Shown piece after piece: positions 1 through 8,202 of a DNA stretch of 64,000 nucleotides. The notes beneath the pieces are model-generated. The model made no database searches and was not told where the DNA came from. It worked only from the letters and a program-made list of their open reading frames with translations. Within the stretch, counting starts at the first letter, position 1; every line of letters starts with the position of its first letter. A program made the translations under genes and the position numbers. Source of the stretch: Proteobacteria bacterium ST_bin11 (lineage in GTDB: Bacteria > Pseudomonadota > Gammaproteobacteria > Methylococcales > Methylomonadaceae); NCBI GenBank assembly GCA_002083615.1, contig MSXO01000015.1:62001-126000 (forward strand), in the 5' to 3' direction.

Positions 1-10
1 CGGCCAAGAC

Positions 11-961
11 ATGATTCCTACTCATGCATTGGTAGACATTAAAATCCAGAGCCCTGATAGTGCAGCATCCTGGCGCTTTTTTCACGGCTCCAACAAAAAC
101 AAACGCGAGTCGATTCAAGTAGCAGGCAATTTTCTGTCCTCGGAGCTGCGACTATGGCTGGATTCTTATCGCCGCAACATCTATCGGCTAGGCAATTTTT
201 CCAGCATTCCGTTGAGCAGTAACAGCGCTGTCTGCGTGGAATTCGACAAAGCGGTGTCATCGTTCCGTTTCATGGCCGTACTGACCGGCGTATATCTGTT
301 GGTGTATGTGATTTATGCAACGATGCTGTACTGGCAATATCCGGTATTTGCCGGTTACGCGCCGCAGTTGCCGGCGTGGCCGGTACGCTTAGTGTTTGTT
401 GCCATTGCCTTGGCGGCGTATCCGCTATTGCAAGGGCTAACCAAGCCGCCCGTCAATGTGCCGAACTATTCCTTACGCGTTGCCCAAGCCCAGCAGCAAG
501 CCTTCCGTTCCGCATTGATCGCTAATGGCGTGGCCTGGTTAGGTTTGCCGCTGTTTCTGCTGCTCGGGAACAGACTGGACTTTTATCTAATGCTGTTGAT
601 TAGCGCGATTTATCACTACGACTTTTATCCCCGGCTATCCACTTGGGAAAGCGTGTTGCAAGCCGCCCCGGAAGCCCAGTCGGTCCAAACTGCGGTTCCC
701 CGGCGTTCCATGCAAGTGTCCTTGGCTTTATTGGGCGGTTTATCGCTTGCCAGTTATGCGGGCAACCCGAACGATTTTCGGATACGTCAACAAGATTGCG
801 TCGACGACCAAGGCAACCCGGTCGAATGTCACAGCAGCGGCAGCCACGGCGGCGGTTCCGGTTCCAGCTATCGCGGCAATAGCGGCTCGGACAGCCATAG
901 TTCGACAAGACGCGGCGGCTTCGGTTTCTTCGGCGGCTCGCACAGCTCCTTCGGCGGCTAG
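11..961 (+). CDS. Membrane protein with Gly/Ser-rich YgiB-like tail (start may lie outside the window)
   Basis: The protein has 316 residues from the ATG shown, but the frame is open to the window edge, so the true start may be upstream. About residues 85-110, 125-145 and 170-200 are hydrophobic and look like membrane segments. The last 55 residues are low-complexity Gly/Ser with an RGGFGFFGG stretch. That tail resembles the ends of YgiB/YjfM (DUF1190) proteins, whose genes in enterobacteria sit next to a glutathionylspermidine-synthase-like gene, and exactly such a gene follows here after 2 nt. The membrane part is not recognised, so the molecular role is unknown. Co-transcription with the next two genes is likely from the spacing. 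Confidence 0.6.
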   Translation: MIPTHALVDIKIQSPDSAASWRFFHGSNKNKRESIQVAGNFLSSELRLWLDSYRRNIYRLGNFSSIPLSSNSAVCVEFDKAVSSFRFMAVLTGVYLLVYVIYATMLYWQYPVFAGYAPQLPAWPVRLVFVAIALAAYPLLQGLTKPPVNVPNYSLRVAQAQQQAFRSALIANGVAWLGLPLFLLLGNRLDFYLMLLISAIYHYDFYPRLSTWESVLQAAPEAQSVQTAVPRRSMQVSLALLGGLSLASYAGNPNDFRIRQQDCVDDQGNPVECHSSGSHGGGSGSSYRGNSGSDSHSSTRRGGFGFFGGSHSSFGG

Positions 962-963
962 AC

Positions 964-2094
964 ATGCAACGTATAGCGCTAACTCCCCGTACCGACTGGC
1001 AGCAGCGGGTGGAGGCCGTGGGTATGAATTATCACACCCTGGACAACGAAGCTTACTGGGACGAATCGGCCTGCTATCGGTTCACGACCAACGAGATCGA
1101 TATTCTCGACGATTCCACCGCCGAACTGCACACGCTGTGTCTAAAAGCTGTCCAGGCCATCATCGACCGCAAGTTGTTCAAGCAACTGTTGATTCCGGAT
1201 TGGGCCGTGCCCTACATCGTCGACTCGTGGGAACGCCGCGAACCCAGCGTTTACGGCCGTTTCGATCTGGCCTGGGACGGCAGCGGCCAGCCCAAATTGC
1301 TGGAATACAACGCCGACACGCCCACCGCGCTGCTGGAAGCGGCTGTGGTGCAATGGTTCTGGTTGCGGGAATGCTATCCGGACGCCGATCAATTCAATTC
1401 GATACACGAAAAACTGCTCGGCTTTTGGCAACATTACCGGCAACACCAGCCCAGCCTGCATTTTGCCGGCGTGGACAGCAGCGACGAGGACAACGGTAAC
1501 CTAGAATATCTGCGCGATACCGCCGTGCAAGCCGGTCTGCAAACCCAACGTCTGGCGATCGACCAAATCGGCTGGGACGCCAGCGGGCAACGCTTTGTCG
1601 ATCTGCGCAATAACCCCATCCACGCGCTGTTCAAACTTTACCCCTGGGAATGGCTGTTGCACGAGGAGTTTGGCCCCTACCTGCCGCAAGCCCGGCCCGC
1701 CATGCTGGAACCGCCCTGGAAGCTGCTGCTCAGCAACAAAGGCATATTGCCGATTTTATGGGTGCTGTTCCCCGACCACCCCAATCTGCTGCCGGCCAGT
1801 TTCGCCGACCAACCGTTGCTGGGCGATTATGTGCGCAAGCCGCTGTATTCCCGCGAAGGCGCCAACATCCAGATTCGCCGTGGCGCTGGCGTCGTCGAAA
1901 CCGGCGGCAGTTACGGCAGCGCTGCTTACATTTATCAAAGGCACACGCCGCTGCCCAACTTTGCCGGAAATTTTCCGGTGATCGGCTCCTGGGTCATCGC
2001 CGATCAACCGGCCGGCATCGGCATCCGTGAAGACAAAACCGAAATCACCGGCAACAATAGCCGCTTCATCCCGCATTATTTCGTCGAGAATTGA
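964..2094 (+). CDS. Glutathionylspermidine synthase-like ATP-grasp protein (YgiC/YjfC family)
   Basis: This 376-residue protein matches the C-terminal synthetase domain of glutathionylspermidine synthase, the ATP-grasp ligase that joins glutathione to a polyamine. YgiC and YjfC have this domain alone, without the amidase, as here. Visible family features are the YGRFDLAWDG stretch near residue 98, the LLEYNADTPTALLE segment near 112-125, and a C-terminal REGANIQIRRG loop around residue 297 followed by ETGGSYG. Whether YgiC-like proteins make glutathionylspermidine or ligate another amine is not settled, so the substrate is left open. The gene is 2 nt from the upstream membrane protein and touches the downstream DUF350 gene, the same trio as the E. 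coli yjfLMC genes. Confidence 0.85.
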   Translation: MQRIALTPRTDWQQRVEAVGMNYHTLDNEAYWDESACYRFTTNEIDILDDSTAELHTLCLKAVQAIIDRKLFKQLLIPDWAVPYIVDSWERREPSVYGRFDLAWDGSGQPKLLEYNADTPTALLEAAVVQWFWLRECYPDADQFNSIHEKLLGFWQHYRQHQPSLHFAGVDSSDEDNGNLEYLRDTAVQAGLQTQRLAIDQIGWDASGQRFVDLRNNPIHALFKLYPWEWLLHEEFGPYLPQARPAMLEPPWKLLLSNKGILPILWVLFPDHPNLLPASFADQPLLGDYVRKPLYSREGANIQIRRGAGVVETGGSYGSAAYIYQRHTPLPNFAGNFPVIGSWVIADQPAGIGIREDKTEITGNNSRFIPHYFVEN

Positions 2095-2096
2095 CT

Positions 2097-2513
2097 ATGG
2101 AATCGCTAGACCTCACTCACATCCTGGCCGGCGCCAACGGCTTTTTTCTGCACTTCGTCGCCGCTGCGGCACTGACCGGCGTGTTTGCTTTCTGCTATGT
2201 GTGGATTACGCCCTACGCCGAATTCAAACTGATCCGCGAAGGCAAAACCGCGCCCGCGGTGGCGTTTAGCGCGGCGCTGCTGGGCTTTGTATTGGCGCTA
2301 TCCGGGGCCGTCGCCAACAGCGTGTCGTTCATTGACATGTTGATCTGGGCCGGCATTGCTTTATTTTTACAGGTGTTGGTGTTTGTTGGCCTGAGGCTGG
2401 CCTTTGCCGACCTGTGTAAGCGCATCGCTGCCGACGAACTGGGGCCGGCCATCGTGCTGGCCGGTTTTGCGCTGGCGGCGGGCTTATTGAGCGCGGCCTG
2501 CATGACTTATTAA
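2097..2513 (+). CDS. DUF350 family inner-membrane protein (YjfL-like)
   Basis: This is a small integral membrane protein of 138 residues with four hydrophobic segments, at roughly 12-36, 52-74, 78-100 and 115-136, the layout of the DUF350/YjfL family. The ATG at 2097 is preferred because a GAGA motif lies about 8-10 nt upstream; an in-frame TTG at 2091 overlaps the end of the ATP-grasp gene. DUF350 genes commonly accompany YgiC/YjfC-type genes, which agrees with this neighbourhood. The biochemical role is unknown; a part in envelope or polyamine-conjugate stress handling is only inferred from context. Confidence 0.75.
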   Translation: MESLDLTHILAGANGFFLHFVAAAALTGVFAFCYVWITPYAEFKLIREGKTAPAVAFSAALLGFVLALSGAVANSVSFIDMLIWAGIALFLQVLVFVGLRLAFADLCKRIAADELGPAIVLAGFALAAGLLSAACMTY

Positions 2514-2517
2514 CACT

Positions 2518-3207
2518 GTGTCTCCCGCCAAACGCATCTTAATCGTCGAAGACGAACCGGCGATTGCCGACACTTTGATTTACGTGCTGAACAGCAGCGG
2601 TTATCAGACCGAGCACGTCAGCTTGCTGCAAACCGCGTTGTCCAGGCTACAAACCGACTCGTTCTCCCTGGCTATACTCGATGTCGGTCTACCGGACGGT
2701 AACGGCTTTGACTTGTGCCGACAGTTACGGCGTTTCTCCGACATCCCTGTGATTTTTCTGACCGCGCACAGCGACGAAATCGACCGCATCGTCGGTTTGG
2801 AAATCGGCGCCGACGACTACGTCACCAAGCCGTTCAGTCCGCGTGAAGTGGCGGCCAGAGTCGGGGTAATCCTACGCCGGCTGGGCACCGACGCCAATAA
2901 GCCAACATCAACGCTGAACACCCAATTTGATTTGGATAGCCAAGCCGGCCGCATCCGCTATTACGGGCAGTTGCTGGATTTGACCCGTTACGAATTTTTG
3001 TTGCTGAAATTATTGGTCGAACACCCGGAACGGATTTTCTCCCGCGAACAACTGTTGGAAAGAATCTGGCAAGACCCCGGCGAGGTGTTCGACCGCACCG
3101 TCGATACCCACATCAAAACCTTGCGCGCCAAACTGCGCTTGGCCGCCGCCGACCAAGACCCGATACGCACCCATCGCGGCCTGGGTTATAGCTTGCAAGG
3201 CCGATGA
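2518..3207 (+). CDS. creB: Two-component response regulator, CreB-like (OmpR/PhoB family)
   Basis: The 229-residue regulator has an N-terminal receiver with the acidic pair E11/D12, phosphoacceptor D55 in AILDVGLPDG and the conserved lysine K104 in VTKPF. A winged-helix OmpR/PhoB DNA-binding domain occupies about residues 130-228. Both the sequence style (RILIVEDEPAIADTL) and the partner kinase point to CreB. It starts with GTG at 2518, four nt after the DUF350 gene, and its TGA overlaps the ATG of the kinase gene (ATGA), so the two are translationally coupled. In enterobacteria CreBC responds to carbon and fermentation state and normally activates creD; no creD is seen here. Target genes are unknown. 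Confidence 0.85.
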   Translation: MSPAKRILIVEDEPAIADTLIYVLNSSGYQTEHVSLLQTALSRLQTDSFSLAILDVGLPDGNGFDLCRQLRRFSDIPVIFLTAHSDEIDRIVGLEIGADDYVTKPFSPREVAARVGVILRRLGTDANKPTSTLNTQFDLDSQAGRIRYYGQLLDLTRYEFLLLKLLVEHPERIFSREQLLERIWQDPGEVFDRTVDTHIKTLRAKLRLAAADQDPIRTHRGLGYSLQGR

Positions 3208-4634
3208 AACTATCGGTCCGGCTGTTTTTGGGTTACTTCCTGCTGGTGGCCGTTACCGGGCAACTGGTGCTGTTACTGGTGGTAAAACAGATCGGTCCCG
3301 GCGTGCGCACCGCGCTGGAAGCCAGCTTGGTGGATACCGCCAATCTGCTGGCCGAACTGGCCGCGCCGGACTTGTTGCAAGGCAACATCGCCGACGGCCA
3401 TTTCGCCCAGGCGGTCAAACGTTACAGCAAGCGACCGGTATCGGCGACCATCTTTGGTTTTCCGAAGCAAACCCTGGATTACCGGGTTTACGTTACCGAC
3501 GCGGCCGGCATCGTCCGTTTCGACTCGGCGGGTACGGCAGTCGGAGAAAACTACTCGCGCTGGAACGATGTGTATCTGACTCTGCAAGGCCAATACGGCG
3601 CGCGCTCCACGCAAGCCCATCCCGGCGATAAGACCACCTCGACCATGCATGTCGCCGCACCGGTGCGCGACGGCGAAAAGTTGATAGGCGTGGTCACCGT
3701 CGCCTACCCCACCGCCTTGCTGCAACCCATCGTCGACGCCAGCAAAAATGCCATACAACGCGGCGCCTTCTGGCTGTTCGGCGGCGCTTTGCTGTTCGGG
3801 GCGATATTCAACTGGCGCTTGACCCGCGCCATCGATTTATTGGTCGGCTACGCCCGCAGCGTCGCGTCCGGCGGCAAAGCTAGTCCGCCCAAATTGCGCA
3901 GCGTGGAACTGTCCACGCTAGCACATGCCCTGGAAACCATGCGCCGGGAATTGGCAGGCAAGCAATACGTCGAGCGTTACGTACAAACCCTGACCCACGA
4001 AATGAAAAGCCCGCTGGCCGCGATACGTGGTGCAGCGGAGTTGCTGGAAGAACCGCTGCCGGACACCGACCGCCGCCGTTTCGCCGGCAACGCCAAAGAA
4101 CAGGCCGAACGCCTGGATCAATTGATCGAACGTTTGTTGGGACTAGCGGAATTAGAGCAGCGCCAGCAATTATCCGATCCACAGCTATTGGATTTGGGCG
4201 AATTGGTCAATAGAGTCCTGGCCGAAAAAGCCCCGCAACTGCTGCAATTGCATTTGCAAACAGTTGTGTCGCTAGACGAATCGCTACCTGTATTGGGAGA
4301 AGAGTTCTTATTGCGGCAGGCCCTGTCCAATTTACTAGACAACGCGCTGGCCTTTGCTCCCGCCGCTTCGGTGATCGAAATCGACGGCCACCGCAACAGC
4401 AATCAAATCGTTTTGCGCATCCGCGACCACGGCCTTGGTATCCCCAACTACGCGCTGGAACGTGTGTTCGAACGCTTCTACTCCCTGCCGCGCCCCAACA
4501 GTGGCCGTAAGAGCACTGGTTTAGGCTTGGCCTTCGTCAGGGAAGTGGCTATGTTGCATGATGGAGAGGTCAAGGTCGGCAATGCCGAGGGTGGCGGGGC
4601 GGAAGCGGTGTTCAGTTTGCCGACAAGAGATTGA
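3204..4634 (+). CDS. creC: Sensor histidine kinase, CreC-like
   Basis: This 476-residue membrane kinase has a membrane segment at about 8-28, a periplasmic sensor region of roughly 150 residues, a second segment near 190-208, a dimerisation domain with the phospho-accepting H265 in LTHEMKSPLAAIRG, and an ATPase domain with the N-box LSNLLDNAL, the D-box RIRDHGLGIP and the G-box STGLGLAFV. The length and layout are those of CreC, the partner of CreB. The expected third gene creD is missing; the next gene is unrelated, on the same strand and 80 nt away. The signal sensed cannot be told from the sequence. Confidence 0.85.
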   Translation: MKLSVRLFLGYFLLVAVTGQLVLLLVVKQIGPGVRTALEASLVDTANLLAELAAPDLLQGNIADGHFAQAVKRYSKRPVSATIFGFPKQTLDYRVYVTDAAGIVRFDSAGTAVGENYSRWNDVYLTLQGQYGARSTQAHPGDKTTSTMHVAAPVRDGEKLIGVVTVAYPTALLQPIVDASKNAIQRGAFWLFGGALLFGAIFNWRLTRAIDLLVGYARSVASGGKASPPKLRSVELSTLAHALETMRRELAGKQYVERYVQTLTHEMKSPLAAIRGAAELLEEPLPDTDRRRFAGNAKEQAERLDQLIERLLGLAELEQRQQLSDPQLLDLGELVNRVLAEKAPQLLQLHLQTVVSLDESLPVLGEEFLLRQALSNLLDNALAFAPAASVIEIDGHRNSNQIVLRIRDHGLGIPNYALERVFERFYSLPRPNSGRKSTGLGLAFVREVAMLHDGEVKVGNAEGGGAEAVFSLPTRD

Positions 4635-4714
4635 AAAACTGTAAAATCGCCATCGAATCCCTTCACATTTTTCAGTACATCCTAGGAACCTAATTCCATT
4701 TATCTATAACCGAT

Positions 4715-5617
4715 ATGTCGCGCATTCTTCAGTATCTGGAGCAAAAGTACCCAGGCAATAGCGAGCGAGCGATCTTTCGCGCTGAGACCATACGGCTATG
4801 TCAAGAATTCATCCAGTCTGGCTATGCTGACGGCAAATTTGAACACGAACTCACTAGTGACCAAACTTCTAAATTCTGGTCCAGCCTCTCTGAAGCATTG
4901 ATCTTTGAACAACTGAAGGGAAAGAATTTTTTATCACGGCCAAACATTGGCATCGGGCCTGACTTTTTAATTGAGTGCGACGGGCGAAAATTGTGGATCG
5001 AAGTTATATGTCCCACCCATTCTGGCATACCAGATGATTGGCTAAACATACAATTAGACAAAGGATCAAGTCCTCCCGATACAGAAATACTGCTTCGCTG
5101 GACTAGTGCCTACAAAGAAAAAGCAGAAAAATTGCTTGGCAATCCATCTGGCAAACCCACAGGCTATCTTGCCAATGGCATTGTCTCGGAACAAGACCTA
5201 TACGTGATCGCTATTAACGGCTGCCAACTGCGCCATGGTCCCTTTTCAGCACTGCACGGTATGAGCCAATTTCCATATGCAGCCGAGGCTGTTTTCCCAA
5301 TCGGCCCCTATCAAGTGCACCTAGACAGGGCGACCATGAATATCGTCGGTCAAAACTATCAGGAGAGGCGGAACATTCCCAAACCAAAAGGAAAAACAGT
5401 GTCCACAGAAGCATTCCTAGACCCAACTCATAAAATGATTAGTGCATTGTGGGCTGTGGACTTTGACGGTTGTCGAATCCTTGGCAATCATCAGCCGTCT
5501 GCCATCCTTCACAACCCCTGTGCACAAAATCCTCTTCCTTACGGCTTTTTGCCATCAGACGAAGAATTTCACGCGGTCGCCACATGCGAAGAATATTATT
5601 CATTTTGCCGAATCTGA
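4715..5617 (+). CDS. Uncharacterised protein, possible PD-(D/E)XK nuclease fold
   Basis: The product has 300 residues, no signal peptide and no membrane segment. I do not recognise the family. Around residues 70-110 there is an acidic helix (SEALIFEQL), then GPDFLIECDG, then a strand ending WIEVICP. The spacing of D and E in the last two elements resembles the PD-(D/E)XK nuclease core, but the usual lysine is replaced (E-V-I). The base composition is more A/T-rich than that of the creBC genes before it, and no Shine-Dalgarno sequence precedes the ATG. This may be an acquired accessory gene. The nuclease idea is a fold-level guess from one short region. Confidence 0.6.
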   Translation: MSRILQYLEQKYPGNSERAIFRAETIRLCQEFIQSGYADGKFEHELTSDQTSKFWSSLSEALIFEQLKGKNFLSRPNIGIGPDFLIECDGRKLWIEVICPTHSGIPDDWLNIQLDKGSSPPDTEILLRWTSAYKEKAEKLLGNPSGKPTGYLANGIVSEQDLYVIAINGCQLRHGPFSALHGMSQFPYAAEAVFPIGPYQVHLDRATMNIVGQNYQERRNIPKPKGKTVSTEAFLDPTHKMISALWAVDFDGCRILGNHQPSAILHNPCAQNPLPYGFLPSDEEFHAVATCEEYYSFCRI

Positions 5618-5981
5618 GCCAATCCGTAATGGCTTACTGGCGATTCAATGTGTATGCCAACAACGGCTGTGACTTCGCGATATTTATGACTAGGTAAGTA
5701 AGGGTGCGCGCTAGCGTTCCCTGACAACTTGGCTTCGATTCGTCACGTAGCCGCTCGGCAACTGCTCCTGCGTTGCCCTACCTCCTGCATCCATACAGTC
5801 GTATCGCACCAACGTGATCTACATCATTCAGTGCATTCATAGAGCTTGCTAAGTCAGGGAACGCTGTCGCGTACCCCGCCCTTCCATATTAGAAATTTAA
5901 ATACATCCGCTTTCAGGCCTGCATTAATTCGCTTTTTAACCTATATTTTCCAAATATTTGCAAATTCAATGATCACTGGCG
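5618..5981. other. Gene-free stretch with an inverted-repeat element
   Basis: No convincing gene is present; short reading frames continuing from the end of the upstream gene have no start signal. The stretch contains a pair of 24-bp inverted repeats listed separately. Its last part, before the PilZ gene, is A/T-rich and probably holds that gene's promoter. Confidence 0.5.
5702..5876. repeat. 175-bp element bounded by 24-bp inverted repeats
   Basis: The left arm 5702-5725 and right arm 5853-5876 are inverted copies matching at 21 of 24 positions, with a perfect 13-bp core (AGCGTTCCCTGAC / GTCAGGGAACGCT). They enclose about 127 bp without an ORF. This is the form of a small non-autonomous (MITE-like) or palindromic intergenic repeat. 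No target-site duplication was established, and no second copy was noticed in the window. Confidence 0.5.
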
Positions 5982-6731
5982 ATGGAAGACGAGTACGCGA
6001 TTATTAACCCAAAACTGATTGCGAATTATCTGCTGGAAATCCAGCAACGCAATTGCATTTTGTCTGCTCGCTACGGGGCAAATAATCAAGCGTTTCTCAC
6101 CGCTATCGTAAAAATAGACCTTAAGCGTAATGCCCTGGAGATTGACGTCGCTCCCAAGCAAGAATTGACGGATAGTTTGCTACTCAGCAAGCGCGTGTAT
6201 TTCTCCACTCAGGTCGATGGCATCGAGGCAGCATTTCAAGGCGTGAACATCAAACTAGGGAAAGGCGAGCACGGTGCGGTGTTGACCATGCCTTTGCCTG
6301 ATAGGCTGCATTGGCGGCAGCGGCGTAATTATTATCGGGTGAAAGTACCGCAATCGCATGTCGGTACCTATTGCCAATTCGGTTTAAACATGACCGATGC
6401 AAACGGTGAACAATCAGCCATGATCAAACAATTTAAGCTCATGGATATCGGCTTGTGCGGACTGGCTTTATTGAATCCGGATCATGTTTTACAGCAGGAA
6501 TTGATAGCATTAGACGCTGGCAATTGCACCTTATTTCTGCACGACCATGAACATCACCACGACGAGGTCGGACTGCACGTCAAATATAGTATCGACGTCA
6601 AAACCAGTACCATAAGCACCGCGCATCGAATAGGTTTTCAATTTACCGCCATCTCATCAGCATTTGAAAGCAGCGTACAGATCTACATGCAGTCTATAGA
6701 ACGAATGCAGAAAAACATCGATAGTCATTAG
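5982..6731 (+). CDS. YcgR-like PilZ-domain protein
   Basis: This cytoplasmic protein has 249 residues. The N-terminal half (about 10-105) is a YcgR-N-like beta domain and the C-terminal half is a PilZ domain, the architecture of the flagellar brake YcgR, which binds cyclic di-GMP. The c-di-GMP binding switch is visible as RQRRNYYRV near residue 113. The second motif (D-x-S-x-x-G in the family) reads DIGLCG, so the serine is glycine. That change may weaken ligand binding or may be a tolerated variant. No flagellar gene lies nearby. A histidine-rich loop (HDHEHHH) lies near residue 187. Confidence 0.75.
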   Translation: MEDEYAIINPKLIANYLLEIQQRNCILSARYGANNQAFLTAIVKIDLKRNALEIDVAPKQELTDSLLLSKRVYFSTQVDGIEAAFQGVNIKLGKGEHGAVLTMPLPDRLHWRQRRNYYRVKVPQSHVGTYCQFGLNMTDANGEQSAMIKQFKLMDIGLCGLALLNPDHVLQQELIALDAGNCTLFLHDHEHHHDEVGLHVKYSIDVKTSTISTAHRIGFQFTAISSAFESSVQIYMQSIERMQKNIDSH

Positions 6732-6773
6732 AAAGGCCTTAATTCCCCCATTTCTGTTAATCTCCATCCTCGA

Positions 6774-6860
6774 CTGGGATCAAGCCGTGTAGTTGACGAT
6801 TCCCCGATTTAGACGCGGGTTAATTGAGCGAAGTCGAAACCAGAGAGTGAAGGATCCCAG
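6774..6860 (+). other. Inverted repeat in the leader of the LuxR-type gene
   Basis: CTGGGATC at 6774-6781 is complementary to GATCCCAG at 6853-6860, so an mRNA leader covering this region could fold just before the next gene. Only 8 bp pair and the loop is long, so the functional value is uncertain. Confidence 0.2.
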
Positions 6861-6916
6861 CACCACAATTGCTTAGGTTAGCAATTACACCCGTTTACAA
6901 AATAGGCAAGCTTATC

Positions 6917-7546
6917 GTGTCAGTCATCAGACTATTGTTACCCAGTGGGTTTGCAGAAATTGGCCTCAATCCGCTAGAGTTGGAGAAAGAGGGGGTCGTC
7001 ACCATAACGGCGGCGTCAGTAAACGGGGATTCCACGAATGTCGCGACTTTCGACCTAGTCCTCATCAATGACGAGTCGGCGCTGCGAGACAATCTGGCCC
7101 TGATCGAGCAAGTAAAAGCCATTGCACCCTTATCTAAATTTATGGTGTTGCTTGGGCCTTCCTGCGCCCATGCCCTGATTTACATGCAGGCCGGCGTGAC
7201 GGGGTTGTTGACATCGTTACCAGAGGCGGTGAAGTTGGCCGAGATCATCCGCAAGATTGTGCAAGGTCAGTATTATCTGGAGCAAGATATTGCGCAGCTT
7301 TTAGCCATGCGGCAAATCAAAAAGCAGTTAGATCCGTTTGTTTATCTTAGCTCACGCGAATTCGATGTATTTTGCCTGTTAGCGGAAGGCTGTTCACTAC
7401 AAACAATAGCGCTGCAATTGGGCATCAGCAGCAAAACAGTCTCCAACTGCCAAACTCAAATCAAGCTGAAACTGGCTATCGATAGTCGCGAAACATTCAG
7501 AAAGTTTGCGAATGGCCATGGCTTGCTTATCGATAACAGCGTATAA
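6917..7546 (+). CDS. LuxR-type regulator with degenerate receiver (UvrY/GacA-like)
   Basis: From the GTG at 6917 the protein has 209 residues, close to UvrY/GacA (about 218); a TTG at 6869 would add 16 residues that do not fit the receiver start. The C-terminal third is a LuxR/NarL helix-turn-helix (LSSREFDVFCLLAEG, then GISSKTVSNC). The N-terminal domain aligns by eye with a UvrY receiver, but the phosphoacceptor position in DLVLIND is Asn (codon 7067-7069), the acidic start motif is absent, and the conserved lysine is replaced by Ser in GLLTSLPE. The regulator is therefore unlikely to be controlled by phosphorylation. The stop codon lies inside a terminator hairpin. Confidence 0.75.
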   Translation: MSVIRLLLPSGFAEIGLNPLELEKEGVVTITAASVNGDSTNVATFDLVLINDESALRDNLALIEQVKAIAPLSKFMVLLGPSCAHALIYMQAGVTGLLTSLPEAVKLAEIIRKIVQGQYYLEQDIAQLLAMRQIKKQLDPFVYLSSREFDVFCLLAEGCSLQTIALQLGISSKTVSNCQTQIKLKLAIDSRETFRKFANGHGLLIDNSV

Positions 7547-7577
7547 TTCCCAACATTCGGGAATTTTTCCTTTTTTT
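7545..7577 (+). terminator. Rho-independent terminator after the LuxR-type gene
   Basis: AATTCCC (7545-7551) pairs with GGGAATT (7559-7565) and is followed by T-rich sequence to about 7577. It overlaps the stop codon and separates the regulator from the PepSY gene, whose Shine-Dalgarno AGGAGG follows at once. Confidence 0.7.
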
Positions 7578-7589
7578 AGGAGGTGGCTT

Positions 7590-8114
7590 ATGAAAAAATC
7601 ATTGTTAACATTATCCGTATTAACCAGCTTTGGGATGTTCTCCGGCAGCGCCGTGGCAGCCGATCAAGGCTTGGAAAACTGCATTCAAGCGGTAAAAAAG
7701 GAAAAATCAGGCGAGTTTGTCAAACTGGAAAAGCTCAACTTAGCGGGCAAAGGCTTTTACGAATTGGAGCTGCGCGACAGCAATCGCCAGGAATGGGAGT
7801 TCATGTGCGACGCCGACAGCGGCAAACTGACCGAGAAAGAATCGGAAGTGGCTGATGCCAATAGCCCGGCATTTAAAAAGAATGCCAAAGTGACTGAAGC
7901 GGATGCGGCTGCGATTGCTCTGAAAGCCTACCCCGGCAAAATTCAGGAAGTGGAATACGAAGTCGAGGAAAACGGCGGTTCGTCGTACGAATTCGACATC
8001 GAAAACGACAAAGGCCTGGAAACCAAAATCGAAGTGGATGCCGCCAGCGGCAAAATCATCGAGACCGCTACCGAGGAATGGGAAATCGGCGAAGAGGCTG
8101 ACGAAAAACGTTAA
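7590..8114 (+). CDS. Exported PepSY-domain protein
   Basis: The 174-residue product begins at the ATG 7590, directly after a strong AGGAGG; an upstream in-frame start at 7506 would overlap the previous gene and the terminator and is rejected. Residues 1-25 are a signal peptide ending AVAA. The mature part is acidic and appears to hold two PepSY-like repeats: about residues 30-90 (GKGFYELELRDSNRQEWEF) and 95-165 (AIALKAYPGKIQEVEYEVEE, then YEFDIENDKG). Small secreted PepSY proteins are thought to bind or inhibit partners in the periplasm, but no specific partner is indicated here. Confidence 0.75.
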   Translation: MKKSLLTLSVLTSFGMFSGSAVAADQGLENCIQAVKKEKSGEFVKLEKLNLAGKGFYELELRDSNRQEWEFMCDADSGKLTEKESEVADANSPAFKKNAKVTEADAAAIALKAYPGKIQEVEYEVEENGGSSYEFDIENDKGLETKIEVDAASGKIIETATEEWEIGEEADEKR

Positions 8115-8202
8115 TTTCCGAGCTCAGCGGATTCACAAGCTCCGCCAATCCTGGGACTCTAGCTGTTAGAGTCCCAGCAAATGCCGCCGACACATGCACT
8201 AT

